Shown here piece after piece: positions 23,692 to 31,405 of a DNA stretch of 39,053 bases. Location of the stretch: NCBI GenBank assembly GCA_023474385.1, contig JAMCYB010000022.1, forward strand, positions 1 to 39,053. Reading direction: 5' to 3'. The notes under the pieces are model-generated. The model ran no database searches, was not told where the DNA came from, and saw only the letters and a program-made list of their open reading frames with translations. The stretch comes from Candidatus Martarchaeota archaeon. GTDB taxonomy: Archaea; Micrarchaeota; Micrarchaeia; Micrarchaeales; Micrarchaeaceae. Each line of letters begins with the position of its first letter. The stretch's first letter is position 1. The translations under genes were made by a program, and so were the position numbers.

Positions 23692-24126
23692 TTATACGTC
23701 GACTACCACGTCTATCGCGTATTTCCCGCCCTTGTGGGTTGCGCTAAGGTTGAACCTGGATACGCCCTTGACGTAAAACTTAGCGTACTCTGATTTTTCG
23801 TCCTTTCCGATGAGTTCTGCCCTTAGGGACAGCTTCCCTCCTTTTTTCTTTGCAAGCTTCGGCCTCGCGTCGAAGAAAAGCTGGCCTCTCGCATCTCCTA
23901 TAGATACGGCCGCCTGCAGCGCCTTCCATATCAGCTCTTCGAGGCTGTCCGCCGATACCTTTATCACGGCCGTACGCTTCGCTCCTTTAGACCGGGATAA
24001 TCTTTTTGTATATGCAATCGTATCAAATAGCGCTAGGAACGAGTTCCTTATCGCGGTCTCCGCACTGGAGCCGTAAGACCTGAACTCTATGTCCGCGGTA
24101 TGGTTTAGGTATCTGAATTTCCTCAT
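23692..24126 (-). CDS. Archease
   Basis: This 144-residue protein has the usual archease length. The N-terminal HTADIEFRSYGSSAETAIRN matches the family's metal-binding start, where an Asp follows HTAD-type residues. The C-terminal YAIDVVVDV supplies the terminal Asp. Archease activates the RNA ligase RtcB, which joins tRNA exons after intron removal. This fits a genome with intron-containing tRNAs, two of which are in this window, one only 9 bp away. RtcB itself is not in the window. Confidence 0.88.
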   Translation of the reverse strand: MRKFRYLNHTADIEFRSYGSSAETAIRNSFLALFDTIAYTKRLSRSKGAKRTAVIKVSADSLEELIWKALQAAVSIGDARGQLFFDARPKLAKKKGGKLSLRAELIGKDEKSEYAKFYVKGVSRFNLSATHKGGKYAIDVVVDV

Positions 24127-24289
24127 GCTAGCACAGATGCATGCTCATTGCATCGTTTAGTATCAACCGAAGAAGGGTTATTAATGTTAATGATTTAAGT
24201 ATCTACGTCCGATGAGGAGAAGAGTAACTACTGAAAAGTGATGAAGCCCATTTCGACCGAGGGCAAACTTAAGCGATCAGAGGGTAAAA

Positions 24290-25819
24290 ATGAGGGAAAA
24301 GACGCTAGGTGTGATAGTAGTCCTAATTGCGTTTTTCTTAGGCAGCTACAACGTACTGGCGAGGACCAGCTTTGTGATACAGGATACTGACCCTACGACC
24401 TACGTCGTAGTAGTACTGCTGATGGTGTTCGCAATGCTGCTCTTCTCTGTAAAGGAAGAGCTCAGGCTCGCCAGGGGCAAGATGAATTTAGTTTACGGCT
24501 TCCTGATACTTGTTGCTTACGTGTTGGCAATTTCGTACCTTAGATCAGCGCTATCTTTCCTCTACTATACCTACAGGATCGATGCTCTTCTGCTGCCGCT
24601 CCTGCTCTCCGGTATAATCATAACGGTGTTCGGAATCGACGGCATAAAGAAGCTGTGGAAGCAGGTAGTATATGCACTTTTTGCTTCGCCTCTGCTTCTC
24701 ATGCCGGTGATAAGTGCAAACACGAAATTCGTAAATTCCGTAGCGTACATAACGTACTGGCTGATGAACCTGCTCAGGGAGCCGGTGACAAGAACCGGGA
24801 TAATAATAACCGCACCCTCTTCGTATAGTATATCCATAGCGTCTACGTGCGCGGATCTTGGGGCTTTCATAGCGATACTGATGTTCCTTATACCGGTAGC
24901 CTATTTCTACAATGGAAAGCTGCGCCACAAGGTGTACTGGCTGGCTTCCGGAGTGGCGCTCTTCTTCGTATTCAACATAGCGCGAATGCTTACGATATCA
25001 AGCGTGTGGGTTTACTACGGAATAGGCGAAGCCGTATCAATATTCCATCTATTCGCCGGCCAGATACTTTTCTACATCGCCATAATCGTTATGCTGGTTA
25101 TAGCAGGGAGGATGAAGCTGCACCTGCCAGGAGGTAGCCGGCAGAAAGTATCCGGAAAGCACAGGATGGCCAAGTCTTACACAGGAAAGACCGCCGCTTA
25201 CGCAATCGGATTTGCTATCGCTATTGGCGCACTAGGATTTATTTTCACGATTCCGTACCAGAACGCATCGTACTACCCGCTCGAGTCGTTCAGCTATACC
25301 TTCACTGGCAACACGACATCCCTCTACAGGGCAGTTATAACTCCGTTGGAGGGCGCCGAGATGAACGTCAGCGTTCTTGGATCCAACAATCGCACAGTAA
25401 TAATGGCGATGAGCAACTCGACCTTTGCCAGGTCTAATCCGTTGTACGCCGAAGCAACTATCGAGAATGGCTATTACTATGGCATGATCTCAAACTATTC
25501 GCGCGCCGTATCAGGATCTTCCATGCTACTTGATAGCGGTGAAACCATAAACAGCGCGCTTGTATTATCTAACGGCCTAAACATGTTTTACGTCAATTAC
25601 TTCATACTACCTTCATACAATTTCGGAGAGGGCCACGTTATAAACTACGAACTGTTCTACTATACAAATTCGTCTGTATACACGACCCAGTACTACGTAC
25701 CTTCGTGCATTGCTAGGAGCGGCCCAATAAATGGGATTGAGTCTATGCTCTACAACATTATGAAGTTTCAGCCGTACAGCGATAAGATGCTGTGCGCCAG
25801 CCTGAAGGTAGGAAAATAG
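24290..25819 (+). CDS. Archaeosortase/exosortase-like membrane protein with an outer domain
   Basis: This 509-residue protein has about eight membrane helices in residues 7-275 and another at about 300-320. A 190-residue outer domain with many N-x-S/T sites follows. The exosortase/archaeosortase triad is visible: Cys187 in STCADLGAF, Arg232 in FNIARM and His253 in IFHLFAGQ, each at the outer end of a helix. The family is thought to cut and re-anchor surface proteins at C-terminal sorting signals. Most family members lack such a C-terminal domain. No protein with a typical PGF-CTERM-like tail is in the window, so its substrate is unknown. A GAGGGT ribosome site precedes the ATG. The next gene starts just after its stop. 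Confidence 0.8.
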   Translation: MREKTLGVIVVLIAFFLGSYNVLARTSFVIQDTDPTTYVVVVLLMVFAMLLFSVKEELRLARGKMNLVYGFLILVAYVLAISYLRSALSFLYYTYRIDALLLPLLLSGIIITVFGIDGIKKLWKQVVYALFASPLLLMPVISANTKFVNSVAYITYWLMNLLREPVTRTGIIITAPSSYSISIASTCADLGAFIAILMFLIPVAYFYNGKLRHKVYWLASGVALFFVFNIARMLTISSVWVYYGIGEAVSIFHLFAGQILFYIAIIVMLVIAGRMKLHLPGGSRQKVSGKHRMAKSYTGKTAAYAIGFAIAIGALGFIFTIPYQNASYYPLESFSYTFTGNTTSLYRAVITPLEGAEMNVSVLGSNNRTVIMAMSNSTFARSNPLYAEATIENGYYYGMISNYSRAVSGSSMLLDSGETINSALVLSNGLNMFYVNYFILPSYNFGEGHVINYELFYYTNSSVYTTQYYVPSCIARSGPINGIESMLYNIMKFQPYSDKMLCASLKVGK

Positions 25820-25827
25820 GTGCTGAG

Positions 25828-26802
25828 GTGAGATTTGAATTCAGCGCGGGCTTGCTTATCCACAAACGCGGACCCGAAGGGCCGCTATTCTTGTTTTTGA
25901 GGAGGGAGGATGGTTTCCTTGATATACCCAAGGGCCACATAGAAAAAGGGGAGAACGCGAGGGAAGCCGCGATCAGGGAGACATTGGAAGAAGCAGGGAT
26001 AAGAGAAGAGAACACAGATCCTTTTTACAGATACGACTACCGGATCTGGTTCTTATATAGGGGCGAAAAAATCAAAAAGAAGATTTCTGTTTTCCTCGCA
26101 GAAACCGATGATGACGTGAAGGTAAAGATATCGTACGAGCACGAAGGATACGTATGGCTTGGCTACAAAGATGCTGAAAGGGCGAAGCTCTTCAAGGACG
26201 AGAGGCTGCTGCTCAAAGACGTTCACACTTACATGGACAAAAAAGAGGAAATGGAAAAGCTCAACGTCGATTACAAAGCGATGCCCAGCCGTCACAGGTC
26301 TTGGCGTCTAAGCGGCAGATTTGTAAAGGGCGAAGGCCCGGTAAACGCCAAGGTTGTAGTGGTGGGGCAGGCACCGGGCGCCTTCGAGGATGCTGAGGGA
26401 AGACCGTTTGTAGGGAGGAGCGGCGTTCTTCTGAATCACCTGCTAGAGCTCGCCGGGCTCAGGAGGGATAAGGTTTACATAACGAGCGTTGTGCAGTTCT
26501 TCCCTCCCAAGAACAGACTGCCAAGCGCGTCAGAGGTAAACGCTTGCAGGAGCTACCTGATCAGGCAGATAGGGATAATAAAACCGAGGTTGGTGATAAC
26601 TCTGGGCAACCTTTCGGCGTCCGTGCTGCTTGATGGGGGGAGAGTAATGAAATCCCACGGCAGCGTAGTAAGAAAAGACGGGATTATGTATTTCATAACG
26701 CTGCATCCGGCGGCCGCGGTAAGGATAAAGCGCAACATGCCGATTATAGAAGACGACTTTAGGAAGCTGAAGGTATTGGTAAGGGAGCTGCACGTTGCCT
26801 AG
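25828..26802 (+). CDS. Nudix hydrolase fused to a family-4-like uracil-DNA glycosylase
   Basis: This 324-residue protein has two domains. Residues 1-145 form a Nudix hydrolase, with the box from Gly36 to Ile58 complete (GxxxxxE, REAxxEExGI type). Residues 150-324 resemble family 4 uracil-DNA glycosylases: GQAPGAFEDAEGRPFVGRSG near 180, YITSVVQFFPPKNRLPSASE near 217, and HPAA near 293. The cysteines that normally hold a 4Fe-4S cluster are mostly lost: the N-terminal CxxC region reads MPSRHRSWRLS, the KCRPP position is QFFPP, and only Cys240 remains. I chose the GTG at 25828, just after the archaeosortase stop and behind GGTG; an ATG at 25792 would overlap that gene. A joint role in nucleotide-pool cleaning and DNA repair is likely. 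Confidence 0.85.
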   Translation: MRFEFSAGLLIHKRGPEGPLFLFLRREDGFLDIPKGHIEKGENAREAAIRETLEEAGIREENTDPFYRYDYRIWFLYRGEKIKKKISVFLAETDDDVKVKISYEHEGYVWLGYKDAERAKLFKDERLLLKDVHTYMDKKEEMEKLNVDYKAMPSRHRSWRLSGRFVKGEGPVNAKVVVVGQAPGAFEDAEGRPFVGRSGVLLNHLLELAGLRRDKVYITSVVQFFPPKNRLPSASEVNACRSYLIRQIGIIKPRLVITLGNLSASVLLDGGRVMKSHGSVVRKDGIMYFITLHPAAAVRIKRNMPIIEDDFRKLKVLVRELHVA

Positions 26803-28241
26803 GCTTTTTTACCGTTCCCTTCCCTTTTCTCCATGGGGAAAAGTATTACCTCTTTTATCGAAGTTTTGTTTGTAAGCAGCATGATGAACCTGTCTATCCC
26901 GAGGCCCAGTCCCCCGGTAGGCGGCATGCCGTACTCCATGGCTTCCACGAACGCCATGTCAGTAGGTTCGGCCTCTTTATCGCCCATCCTGCTCTTCTTG
27001 GCCTCTTCCTCGAAATTGCGTCTCTGTATTATCGGGTTGTTGAGCTCCGAATAGGCGTTGGTGAGCTCCATAGCGCCGCAGTACATCTCAAATCTTTCTA
27101 CAACCCGGGGATCGCCCCTCTTGGGTCTTGTGAGCGGTGATGTCTCTTTTGGAAAGTCCACAACGAAAGTCGGCTGCACGAGTTCGGGCTGGACCAGCAT
27201 GCTGAACAGCCTGTCGTATGCGTGCGCCCTGTGCCTCTTGCCTTTCTCGAATCTGGCGCCAGATTTCTCAGCTACAGAAAATAGCTCCTCGTCGCTCATG
27301 GAGAGCACGTCCTTCCCGACCTTCTTGTTTATGCTCTCTATGTAGCCGATCCTGCTGAAGGGTTTCTTGAACTTTATCGTTTTGTCTCCGTAAATAAGCT
27401 CGTCTTTTCCGTACAGCTCCTTCACCACGTAGAGCATGAGGTCCTCAGACAGCTTCATCATATCCTCATAATCCGCGTACGCCTGATACCATTCTATCAT
27501 TGTGAATTCGGGGCTGTGCTCGCTGTCCAGGTCCTCGTTCCTGAAGTCCTTGCATATCTCGTAGACCTTGTCGAACCCACCTATTATCAACCTCTTTAGA
27601 TACAGCTCGTCGGCTATTCTTAGGTAGTCTTCCTCCCCAAGCGTGTTGACGTACGTCTTGAACGGTTCGGCGTCGCCTCCGCCGTAGAGCGGCTGTATTA
27701 CCGGGGTCTCGAACTCTATAAACCCTTTTCCGTCGAGGAATTTTCTGATAAGCGCTATGGTCCTGCTCCTTGTCACGAACACCCTTCTCGCCTCCTCGTT
27801 AAGCATAAGGTCAAGGTACCTTTTCCTGTACCTGAGCTCTGTATCCTTTAGCCCGTACCATTCCGTGGGCATAGGCCTCAGCGCCTTAGCGAGCAGGCTA
27901 AACTTCTTTACGTTGACGCTTATCTCTCCGGGCTTTGTCTTGAATACGACGCCCTTTATTCCGATTATGTCCCCCTTGTTTAGAGACTTTATCGAATCAA
28001 AGTCTTCACCGAGGTTCGCGTAGTCGAAGTAGCCCTGTATCTTGCCGCTCGAATCCAGTATGTCTGCAAACACCAGCTTCCCTGATTTCCTTATAGACAT
28101 CACCCGGCCCGCGATGGACACCTCCTTGCCTTCGTAGGACTGGTAGCCGGACCTTACGTCGGCTGCTTTTGCGTCAACATCGTAAGAATAAGGAAGGGAT
28201 GATATGAAGCCCGATAGCTCGTCTTCGTTCTCTACAGCCAT
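26799..28241 (-). CDS. lysS: Lysyl-tRNA synthetase, class II
   Basis: This 480-residue enzyme charges tRNA-Lys. It has an N-terminal OB-fold that binds the anticodon (residues about 35-140, with VSIAGRVMSIRKSGKLVFADI). The class II core follows, with motif 1 around FIEFETPVIQPLYGGGDAEPF, motif 2 around FRNEDLDSEHSPEFTMIEWY, and motif 3 GGLGLGIDRFIMLL near 450. Many archaea use a class I LysRS, so a class II enzyme is notable and may have been acquired from bacteria long ago. Its stop overlaps that of the convergent Nudix-UDG gene by 4 nt. Confidence 0.95.
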   Translation of the reverse strand: MAVENEDELSGFISSLPYSYDVDAKAADVRSGYQSYEGKEVSIAGRVMSIRKSGKLVFADILDSSGKIQGYFDYANLGEDFDSIKSLNKGDIIGIKGVVFKTKPGEISVNVKKFSLLAKALRPMPTEWYGLKDTELRYRKRYLDLMLNEEARRVFVTRSRTIALIRKFLDGKGFIEFETPVIQPLYGGGDAEPFKTYVNTLGEEDYLRIADELYLKRLIIGGFDKVYEICKDFRNEDLDSEHSPEFTMIEWYQAYADYEDMMKLSEDLMLYVVKELYGKDELIYGDKTIKFKKPFSRIGYIESINKKVGKDVLSMSDEELFSVAEKSGARFEKGKRHRAHAYDRLFSMLVQPELVQPTFVVDFPKETSPLTRPKRGDPRVVERFEMYCGAMELTNAYSELNNPIIQRRNFEEEAKKSRMGDKEAEPTDMAFVEAMEYGMPPTGGLGLGIDRFIMLLTNKTSIKEVILFPMEKREGNGKKA

Positions 28242-28318
28242 GTAATCATTCTGTTACAAAACGCAACCGCCGCAGAACGGCATTTAGTATTCCTAAACAA
28301 GTTATTTATTTGTTTCCC

Positions 28319-28376
28319 GTAAAAAAGAGGGCACCTCCCTGGCAATTTTTAGAGGGCACCTGCCCTGACGGGCAGG
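28319..28376 (-). terminator. Hairpin and T-tract terminator with a repeated decamer
   Basis: The minus strand downstream of the winged-helix gene has a hairpin of 7 bp with a 4-nt loop (CCTGCCC at 28359-28365 pairing with GGGCAGG at 28370-28376), followed by a TTTTTTAC run near 28320. The decamer GAGGGCACCT (plus-strand reading) occurs twice, at 28327-28336 and 28352-28361. A terminator is likely; the repeat may add a protein-binding or RNA role. Confidence 0.5.
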
Positions 28377-28382
28377 CCCGCT

Positions 28383-28919
28383 CTATTGTGGAGGTGATAC
28401 AATTAGTGTGTTAGTCGCCTTGCCAGCATCATATTTGTAATACACTTTCTTGCCAAGCTGATACCTCTCCAGTATCCCCATCTTGAACAGCTTGTTGAGC
28501 CGCGCCGAAGCGGCATTCTTGCCCCTATAGTTGAGCTTCTTTCTTATGTCTTCGGCGCAGGCCATGCTGTGAGGTGAAAGCTGCACGGTCTGTACTATTC
28601 GCGTGTCAGCTTCGGAGAGGAGAGTTTCTTTAGCGATCTTTGCGGGTTCTGTCTCGGAATTTGACTCTGTTTCTGGAAGCGGCGTGTTGAGCACCGTTTC
28701 TATCTTGTTTATGCCTTCGGCGATGCCCCTCAGCAAGAGAGTTGTCTTCTTGTTCTCATCTATCATGTATTTTAGCAAGGCGAAAAGGTTGGAGTTGGTG
28801 TCGTTGCTCTTCTCGTTCTGATACACAAGATCCTTGGATTTGCTGGACACTTCCGATATCTCCTTCAGGCTTTTCCTTATCCTTAGGAGCTCGTTTTCGA
28901 TCGTGTTCTTGGATCTCAT
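28383..28919 (-). CDS. Coiled-coil winged-helix DNA-binding protein
   Basis: No exact family is recognised in this 178-residue protein. Residues about 5-80 are helical with coiled-coil character. Residues about 100-165 look like a winged helix: a helix at ADTRIVQTVQLSPHSMACAE, then KLNYRGKNAASARLNKLFKMG as recognition region, and a wing at LERYQLGKKVYYKYD. The order suggests a transcription regulator that dimerises through its N-terminus. It is divergent from the KH/top6B genes, and two TCATGA palindromes lie in the region between, close to its own start, where an autoregulatory operator would be expected. Confidence 0.65.
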   Translation of the reverse strand: MRSKNTIENELLRIRKSLKEISEVSSKSKDLVYQNEKSNDTNSNLFALLKYMIDENKKTTLLLRGIAEGINKIETVLNTPLPETESNSETEPAKIAKETLLSEADTRIVQTVQLSPHSMACAEDIRKKLNYRGKNAASARLNKLFKMGILERYQLGKKVYYKYDAGKATNTLIVSPPQ

Positions 28920-28938
28920 TCACTCCCCAACGAAAGCA

Positions 28939-28966
28939 TCATGACACATCCATTCATGTATCATGA
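28939..28966. promoter_or_regulatory. Paired TCATGA palindromes, possible operator
   Basis: ATCATGAC occurs twice, centred on TCATGA at 28939-28944 and 28961-28966, 22 bp apart and so on the same face of the helix. The pair lies 20-47 bp upstream of the winged-helix gene. A related AATCATGATAG occurs near 29675-29685 before top6B. Binding by the winged-helix protein is a guess. Confidence 0.3.
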
Positions 28967-29157
28967 CTGAATCACGATAGAATTGTGAGAGAATAGATAT
29001 TTAAACCTTGCTTTGTTCGCATAAAATGCTAGGATTAGCGGAATTATAGTGAAAGTGGCGCTCCATCGAGGGTAAATACGTTAGCACAACAAAGATTATA
29101 TAGTTTACTGCTTTTAGATAGAGTTACCCGCTAGGAACAAACACCATTAACGATTAT

Positions 29158-29664
29158 ATGCAACAAGTGTACATACCAAGGGAAAGGATAGAGAAGCTCA
29201 GAGAACGCAAGAAGCTCATCGAAAGGCTCGAGAAGGAGTGCTCTTGCAGCATCAGCTTCGGGGATGGCAACTATCTCGACGTAGCGGGGGACGCCTTCGG
29301 CGAATACACGGCGAGGAACGTCCTGTTCGCTTTCGGCAGGGGTTTCGACGAGCGCGTAGCGCTCAAGCTGCTCAACGACAAGTATTATCTGAGTACCATA
29401 GACTTGATGCAAATATTCAAGAACAAGAACAGGATGCGCGAGATAAAGGCCAGGATAATAGGTATAGGAGGCAAGACAAAAAGGTACATAGAGACCGTAA
29501 GCTCATCCGATCTTAGCATCTACGGAGGGACGGTCTGCATAATAGGAGATATGAAAGCGATACACGAGGCCGAAGCCGCGGTGAAGACGCTCATAAACGG
29601 TGGTTCGCACAGGAAGGCGTACGAGAGGATGGAGGCACAGCACAGAGGCGACAAATCTTTATAG
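29158..29664 (+). CDS. Dim2/Pno1-type KH-domain RNA-binding protein
   Basis: This 168-residue protein has two KH domains. The second holds the classic loop in IIGIGGKTKRYIETVS near residue 102, followed by STYGGTVCIIGDMKAIHEAEAAV-like strand and helix segments. It corresponds to the archaeal relatives of eukaryotic Dim2/Pno1 and Krr1, which act in maturation of the small ribosomal subunit near the 3' end of 16S rRNA. It lies just upstream of top6B in the same direction, a common archaeal arrangement. A TATA-like AGATTATATAG lies about 60 nt upstream of the ATG. Confidence 0.87.
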   Translation: MQQVYIPRERIEKLRERKKLIERLEKECSCSISFGDGNYLDVAGDAFGEYTARNVLFAFGRGFDERVALKLLNDKYYLSTIDLMQIFKNKNRMREIKARIIGIGGKTKRYIETVSSSDLSIYGGTVCIIGDMKAIHEAEAAVKTLINGGSHRKAYERMEAQHRGDKSL

Positions 29665-29746
29665 GCTATCTCACAATCATGATAGTAAGTAATTGAACCT
29701 GTAGGAAGGCCAGGTTTTGTTGAACCCTATATGGCGACTGATTAGA

Positions 29747-31381
29747 ATGGAACCCCTAGCAGCTGACGAGATATTCAAGGAATTCAGGGAGCACTCGATA
29801 GCCGAATTTTTCAAGAAGAACAGGCAGATGCTCGGGTACTCCAGCCCGGTAAGGGCGCTCGTTACCGTTGTGCACGAATACGTTACAAACTCGGAAGACG
29901 CGTGCGAAGAGGCTGGCATACTGCCAGACCTCGAAGTCAGGATAGACAGGATCTCCGACAACAGGTACAGAGTAAAAGTGACGGACAACGGACCCGGGAT
30001 ACCCAAGGCTTTCCTTGGCAAATCTCTGGCTGTTATACTCGCCGGCACCAAGTTCCACAGGTATATGCAGCAGAGGGGACAGCAGGGAATAGGAGCCGCG
30101 GGATGCACCCTATTCTCACAGCTGACCACGGGCAAACCCGTAAGAGTCGTCTCGTATACGGGGAAGGGAAAGGCTTATTCGTGCGAAGTGTCGATAGAGG
30201 CGACGAACAACAAGCCGATCGTAAAGGATATTGCGGAATACGATCCCGCTGGAGCAGTGAGGGGCACAAGCGTTGAGGGGGAGTTCGCCGAGGTGAAGTA
30301 TGAAAACAGCGACCACGGAGTGTACGAGTACCTCAAGAGGACCGCACTCTCGAATCCCCACACCCAGATAAAGCTCATAGATCCGGACGGAAAGGAAACG
30401 GTGTTCATGAGGTCTGTAGAGAGCCTTCCGCAGAGGCCGAGACCAACCAAACCACACCCTCTCGGTCTTTCGATAAACGACCTTCTCGACTTCGCGCACG
30501 CGAGCAGCAGCAGGAAGATATCGAGCTTCCTTGTAGACACGTTTGCCAGGACGTCGCAGGGGAAGGTCGATGAACTCAAAGGGATTGCAAAAAACGTCGA
30601 CTTCGGAAAGGAACCGAAGACGCTAACGTGGGGTGAGGCAGAAGAGCTCATAAACGCCATAAAATCGACGAAATGGATAGCGCCGGACGCTTCGTACATA
30701 ATAGCTATAGGGAAGGAGCAGGTCGAGAAGGCGATGAAGAATATCCTCGCCCCGGACTTCATACACGTAGTAGAGAGAAAGCCGCAGGTTTTCAGGGGAG
30801 GAGTGCCCTTCATAGTAGAAGCGGCCGTAGCTTTCGGGGGCGGAGCTGGAAAGAAGACCGATGAAGGTTATGAAGGCAACATACTGCGTTTCGCCAACAA
30901 GGTTCCGCTTCTTTTTGACAGCGGAAACTGCGCCATAACACAGGCTGTGAAATCGATAGACTGGAAGAGGTACGACATAGACATGGAGAAGCAGCCCGTC
31001 AGCGTATTTGTGAACGTATCTTCAATCTACATACCGTACTCGGGAGTCGGCAAGGAGTCCATCTCCCAGGAGGACGAAATAGTAGAAGAGATAAAGCTGG
31101 CTGTTATGGAGGCCGCGAGGGGCGTGCAGAGATACGTAAGCGGCAAGATGCACGCCAACATCGAGAGCAGCAAGTACAACACCATCATGAGGTACGCGAA
31201 ACAGCTGGCAAGAGACTTAGGAGACCTTACGGGCATCGACCAGAAGAAGCTCGAGGCGGAGCTCGAGAAGCTGGTAGCCAAGCACTACCCCGAGGCGAAG
31301 GAGGCAAAGCGTAGAGAGGAAGAGGAAACTGCGGAGAGCAAAGGAGACGACAGCGAAGGCGTGGACGATGCTGCCGAATGA
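29747..31381 (+). CDS. top6B: DNA topoisomerase VI subunit B
   Basis: This is the ATPase subunit of the type IIB topoisomerase that relaxes and decatenates DNA together with the Spo11-like subunit A. The GHKL ATP site shows VHEYVTNSEDACEEAG near residue 40, VTDNGPGIP near 75 and the glycine-rich QQRGQQGIGAAG near 110. A helix-two-turn-helix and a transducer domain follow, and the C-terminus is a short acidic tail. The length of 544 residues is normal. I chose the ATG at 29747; an upstream TTG at 29717 adds ten residues and lies closer to an AGGAAGG-like site, so it remains possible. Subunit A is not in the window; the next gene is convergent. Confidence 0.94.
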   Translation: MEPLAADEIFKEFREHSIAEFFKKNRQMLGYSSPVRALVTVVHEYVTNSEDACEEAGILPDLEVRIDRISDNRYRVKVTDNGPGIPKAFLGKSLAVILAGTKFHRYMQQRGQQGIGAAGCTLFSQLTTGKPVRVVSYTGKGKAYSCEVSIEATNNKPIVKDIAEYDPAGAVRGTSVEGEFAEVKYENSDHGVYEYLKRTALSNPHTQIKLIDPDGKETVFMRSVESLPQRPRPTKPHPLGLSINDLLDFAHASSSRKISSFLVDTFARTSQGKVDELKGIAKNVDFGKEPKTLTWGEAEELINAIKSTKWIAPDASYIIAIGKEQVEKAMKNILAPDFIHVVERKPQVFRGGVPFIVEAAVAFGGGAGKKTDEGYEGNILRFANKVPLLFDSGNCAITQAVKSIDWKRYDIDMEKQPVSVFVNVSSIYIPYSGVGKESISQEDEIVEEIKLAVMEAARGVQRYVSGKMHANIESSKYNTIMRYAKQLARDLGDLTGIDQKKLEAELEKLVAKHYPEAKEAKRREEEETAESKGDDSEGVDDAAE

Positions 31382-31405
31382 GGGCGGCGGCCCGGCATAA
31401 TCGGA

